A DNA stretch of 8,470 nt, taken from positions 5,675-14,144 of the forward strand of contig JAHZES010000039.1 of NCBI GenBank assembly GCA_019421725.1. Reading direction: 5' to 3'. This DNA comes from Clostridiales bacterium. Lineage in GTDB: Bacteria > Bacillota > Clostridia > Oscillospirales > Acutalibacteraceae. The notes below the pieces were generated by a model, which saw only the letters and a list, made by a program, of their open reading frames with translations, was not told the origin of the DNA and made no database searches. The position numbers and the translations under genes are program-made. Shown here in pieces: positions 6,533 through 8,470 of the stretch (its first letter is position 1; each line of letters starts with the position of its first letter).

Positions 6533-6560
6533 TTTTGTTTTGCGCGCAAAGCTTTATAAT
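6533..6560 (+). promoter_or_regulatory. Candidate promoter of the Gfo/Idh/MocA gene with palindromic spacer
   Basis: Perfect TATAAT at 6555-6560, with only a weak -35 (TTTTGT 6533-6538, 16-base spacing). The spacer holds the perfect 12-base palindrome TTTGCGCGCAAA (6539-6550), a position where a bound repressor would block polymerase. The weak -35 box could also mean an activator is needed. Confidence 0.5.
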
Positions 6561-6570
6561 GATGCTAAGG

Positions 6571-6595
6571 GCGGCTCTTTTTCCCGAGAGGCCGC
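6571..6595 (+). other. Hairpin in the 5' leader of the oxidoreductase mRNA
   Basis: GCGGCTCT (6571-6578) can pair with AGAGGCCGC (6587-6595), with one bulged G and an 8-base loop. It lies between the predicted promoter and the ribosome site and has no T run after it (AAATAA follows), so it is not an obvious terminator. A role in mRNA stability is a guess. Confidence 0.35.
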
Positions 6596-6626
6596 AAATA
6601 ACGCAGGAATGAAAGGATGTTTTGCA

Positions 6627-7691
6627 ATGGCAAAAATTAAGGTCGGCATCATCGGCGTGGGCAACATTGCCGAATGCCACATCAACGGCTATCTGCACAA
6701 CCCGGATGTGGAGCTTTACGCGTTTTGTGATATCAACGAAAAGCGTCTGAAGGCAAAGGGCGAAAAGTACGGCGTGACGCGCCTGTTTACCGATAAGGAC
6801 GAAATGCTCAAGCTGAAAGAGATCGACGCAGTGAGCGTTTGCACCTGGAACGCGGCGCATGCGGAATGCAGCATTGCGGCGCTGAATGCCGGTAAAAATG
6901 TGCTGTGTGAAAAGCCGATGGCCATGAACGCGGAGCAGGCGCTTGCGATGCAGGCGGCGGCAGAAAAGAGCGGAAAGCTTCTGATGATCGGCTTTGTTCG
7001 CCGTTATGGAAACGACTGCAAAATTCTGAAAGACTTTATTGACAACGGTTATATGGGCGATATTTACTACACCAAAGCGACTTATCTTCGCCACAACGGA
7101 TGCCCCGGCGGTTGGTTTGGCGACAAATCCCGTTCCGGCGGCGGCCCGTTGATCGACCTTGGCGTTCATGTCATCGACCTGACCCGTTACCTGGCGGGCT
7201 GCCCGAAGCCGGTTTCCGTCTTCGGCGCAACGTTCAACAAGCTGGGCAACCGTCCCGGCATTAAAAAGGATCCCGGCTTCTACCGCGCTTCCGACACGGG
7301 CAAGGATATTTTTGACGTTGAGGATTTTGCTTCTGCGATGGTTCGCTATGACAACGGAATGGTGCTTTCTATTGAGGCGGCGTTCAGCCTGAACCTGAAA
7401 TCGGATACCGGTACCATTGAGCTGTTTGGTACCAAAGCGGGCGCAAAGCTTTCGCCGGAGCTTGAGATTTTCACAAACATGAACGGGTATATGACGAATG
7501 TTCAGCTGACGATGCCGACGGCGCTTTCGTTTGAGGGATTGTTCGAAAACGAGATCAACCACTATATCGATTGCGTGAAAAACGGAACGGAATGCGTTTC
7601 TCCTGCAAAGGACGGCGTGATGCTGATGAAGATCCTTGACGCGATCTACGAATCCGGCCGTACCGGCCATGAGGTCATGATCGAAGCCTGA
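6627..7691 (+). CDS. Gfo/Idh/MocA family NAD(P)-dependent oxidoreductase
   Basis: A 354-residue protein of normal family length. The N-terminal Rossmann fold shows GIIGVGNIA (7-15), an acidic residue after strand 2 (D35 in FCDIN) and the family's CEKPMA motif (94-99), where K96 is the conserved active-site lysine. The C-terminal alpha/beta domain carries SGGGPLIDLGVHVIDLTRYL, with D177 and H181 in the usual catalytic positions. Such enzymes oxidise or reduce sugar and cyclitol hydroxyls in the cytoplasm; the exact substrate cannot be read from sequence. A few relatives are NAD-dependent alpha-N-acetylgalactosaminidases (GH109), which matters because the divergent neighbour is GH123-like, but this protein lacks the longer N-terminus usual for GH109. 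The start ATG 6627-6629 has GAAAGGAT about 9 bases upstream. In-frame ATG 6609 is less well spaced, and the open frame further upstream lies in promoter sequence. Confidence 0.93.
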   Translation: MAKIKVGIIGVGNIAECHINGYLHNPDVELYAFCDINEKRLKAKGEKYGVTRLFTDKDEMLKLKEIDAVSVCTWNAAHAECSIAALNAGKNVLCEKPMAMNAEQALAMQAAAEKSGKLLMIGFVRRYGNDCKILKDFIDNGYMGDIYYTKATYLRHNGCPGGWFGDKSRSGGGPLIDLGVHVIDLTRYLAGCPKPVSVFGATFNKLGNRPGIKKDPGFYRASDTGKDIFDVEDFASAMVRYDNGMVLSIEAAFSLNLKSDTGTIELFGTKAGAKLSPELEIFTNMNGYMTNVQLTMPTALSFEGLFENEINHYIDCVKNGTECVSPAKDGVMLMKILDAIYESGRTGHEVMIEA

Positions 7692-7714
7692 TAACTCTTT
7701 CTTTAAAAAACCGG

Positions 7715-7763
7715 AAACGGCTTCAAAGCAGCGGCAAATGCCCATGCTTTGAAGCCGTTTTTT
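7715..7763. terminator. Strong intrinsic terminator between convergent genes
   Basis: A perfect 16-bp stem pairs AAACGGCTTCAAAGCA (7715-7730) with 7745-7760, with a 14-base loop that can itself form GGC/GCC, followed by six T (7758-7763). It follows the oxidoreductase stop (7691). On the minus strand a T run comes slightly later, after CCGG, so it probably also ends the CarD-family transcript, less ideally. Confidence 0.92.
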
Positions 7764-7777
7764 GTTTGACGGACCGT

Positions 7778-8296
7778 TCACCCTGAAGCACTCGTAAGCC
7801 GACGCTGCAGGATTGCCGGAATCTCCTCCGGTTTCCTGTTCAGCACAAAGGCAAATTCGTTGCAGAGCAGCCGGTCGGCCTCGCGGAAAAAGCGTTCGTC
7901 GCTCTGATGGAGCCGTTTTCCCTTGGCGAGCCGTTCCTGCTGCCGGTCATAAAGCGTTTTTACCAGCCGGATTATGTCGATTCGGTTTCCTTCGGTAAGA
8001 ATCTTTTGGAACAGCGTACGCCGTTCGGTTTCGTCGTCTGTCCAGATCGGCTGCTGGCCGGGCATGGAATCCACCAGCTGTTCCAGCTCTGCGCGCGTCA
8101 AAACTCTGTGCAGCCACGCCGTAAGCTGTCGGTTGCTCAGCGGAACGAACACGGTGGAGCTTTGCTGGAAAACCGGCTTTAGAACGTAATATAGCAGCCG
8201 GTTCTCTCCAATCTGTTGTTCTGTTGTCCCTGTAATCTGACAAACACCGTAGGTACCATACATAACATATTCGCCGTTTTGGAATAAATCTGCCAT
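7778..8296 (-). CDS. CarD/CdnL-family RNA polymerase-binding transcription regulator
   Basis: A 172-residue protein. The N-terminal region (about 1-60) reads FQNGEYVMYGTYGVCQI and later YYVLKPVF and TVFVPLSN, the pattern of the RNA-polymerase-interacting domain shared by CarD, CdnL and the Mfd/TRCF protein. It is followed by an alpha-helical domain (about 66-168) with many charged residues, as in CdnL-type proteins of 150-175 residues. Family members bind the RNA polymerase beta subunit and stabilise promoter open complexes. Whether this copy is the global factor or a specialised paralogue is unknown. The start ATG 8294-8296 has AAGGAT 6 bases upstream. It is convergent with the oxidoreductase gene, so it is not in the sugar operon. 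Its stop at 7778 is close to the shared terminator. Confidence 0.88.
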   Translation of the reverse strand: MADLFQNGEYVMYGTYGVCQITGTTEQQIGENRLLYYVLKPVFQQSSTVFVPLSNRQLTAWLHRVLTRAELEQLVDSMPGQQPIWTDDETERRTLFQKILTEGNRIDIIRLVKTLYDRQQERLAKGKRLHQSDERFFREADRLLCNEFAFVLNRKPEEIPAILQRRLTSASG

Positions 8297-8403
8297 CCGA
8301 ATCCTTCCCTTCCTCTGGTTTTCACAGACTACGCGCAGAGTTTTGTTTCGAAATCAACTATCTGTAATCTTTTTGCTTTTTTTTCAGCAGTAAAAAATAC
8401 TCT

Positions 8404-8426
8404 TTTCAGCGCAGTGCATGCTGAAA
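8404..8426 (-). other. Stem-loop and triple GCTGAAA motif upstream of the CarD-family gene
   Basis: TTTCAGC (8404-8410) and GCTGAAA (8420-8426) form a 7-bp perfect stem with a 9-base loop. A third copy of the same arm (TTTCAGC, 8382-8388) follows on the transcript side, so the arm at 8420-8426 could pair with either. It would lie in the mRNA leader if the promoter at the window edge is used. Function unknown. Confidence 0.35.
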
Positions 8427-8456
8427 CCGTGCAGATACATAAAATATTTCTTATTT

Positions 8457-8462
8457 ATTATA
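8457..8462 (-). promoter_or_regulatory. Possible -10 box for the CarD-family gene
   Basis: Perfect TATAAT on the minus strand. Its -35 partner would fall beyond the window end, so the promoter cannot be completed. If used, the mRNA leader is about 150 bases long. Confidence 0.35.
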
Positions 8463-8470
8463 CCTCTTCT

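Larger units (their letters stand above)
6295..6626. other. Divergent intergenic region between glycosidase and oxidoreductase genes
   Basis: A 332-base non-coding stretch with a promoter candidate facing each way, listed separately. An exact 11-base direct repeat TTGTGCGCATC occurs at 6353-6363 and 6505-6515. A weak CCCCG/CGGGG inverted pair lies near 6366-6405. A hairpin follows the plus-strand promoter. I see no small gene with a ribosome site here. Confidence 0.6.

Noticed and set aside
6571..6583. A 13-base identity, GCGGCTCTTTTTC, with the 3' side of the leader terminator (minus strand, 4354-4322)
   Set aside because: At 6571 no matching upstream arm exists to form the same terminator, and GC-arm plus T-run strings recur easily by chance.
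6315..6626. N-terminal extension of the oxidoreductase upstream of 6627
   Set aside because: It covers promoter sequence and has no family similarity; the Rossmann motif begins properly just after the ATG at 6627.
6342..7781. Long minus-strand open frame (479 codons) opposite the oxidoreductase
   Set aside because: The product is low-complexity and His/Arg/Ala-rich without recognisable motifs. It runs through both the promoter region and the terminator hairpin, so it is a shadow of the plus-strand gene.
1..8470. CRISPR arrays, tRNA/rRNA genes, insertion sequences, phage attachment sites
   Set aside because: I saw no regularly spaced repeats, cloverleaf-like RNA, transposase motifs or target-site duplications anywhere in the window.

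Overview
The window looks like chromosome from a low-to-mid GC Gram-positive anaerobe, most likely Clostridia and plausibly the Oscillospirales/Ruminococcaceae side. Supporting signs are strong AGGAGG-type ribosome sites, a heterodimeric Firmicutes-type ABC exporter, a DUF1667 protein, a small CarD-family regulator, and compact gene packing with U-tailed hairpins between convergent genes. The taxon is an inference from gene content, not a measured assignment.

Layout. (1) Positions 1-161 (+) are the C-terminal end of a DUF1667 protein. (2) A hairpin at 184-226 separates it from the convergent exporter operon. (3) The minus-strand unit at 240-4595 reads, in transcription order: promoter (4566-4595), a 40-codon leader ORF (4391-4513), an intrinsic terminator (4323-4362), an unrecognised 123-aa protein (3916-4287), an ABC exporter subunit with a degenerate Walker B (2017-3900), and its partner with a degenerate signature motif (240-2027, TTG start overlapping the previous gene). 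(4) A divergent pair follows: a GH123/DUF4091-type glycosidase (4627-6294, -) and a Gfo/Idh/MocA oxidoreductase (6627-7691, +), sharing a 332-bp intergenic region with a promoter facing each way. (5) A strong hairpin (7715-7763) separates the oxidoreductase from a convergent CarD-family regulator (7778-8296, -), whose upstream region runs to the window end.

How the parts work together. The two ABC proteins should form one heterodimeric exporter with one consensus and one degenerate ATP site, as in BmrCD, LmrCD and TM287/288. The promoter, short ORF, terminator and a possible competing antiterminator helix suggest ribosome-mediated attenuation, analogous in plan to the bmrB leader of Bacillus subtilis bmrBCD but with an additional 123-aa gene inserted before the transporter. 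This is the most interesting part of the window. A second oddity is that the last exporter gene appears to lack about 12 residues after the H-loop that almost all ABC ATPases carry. The glycosidase/oxidoreductase pair looks like a small intracellular sugar-processing module.
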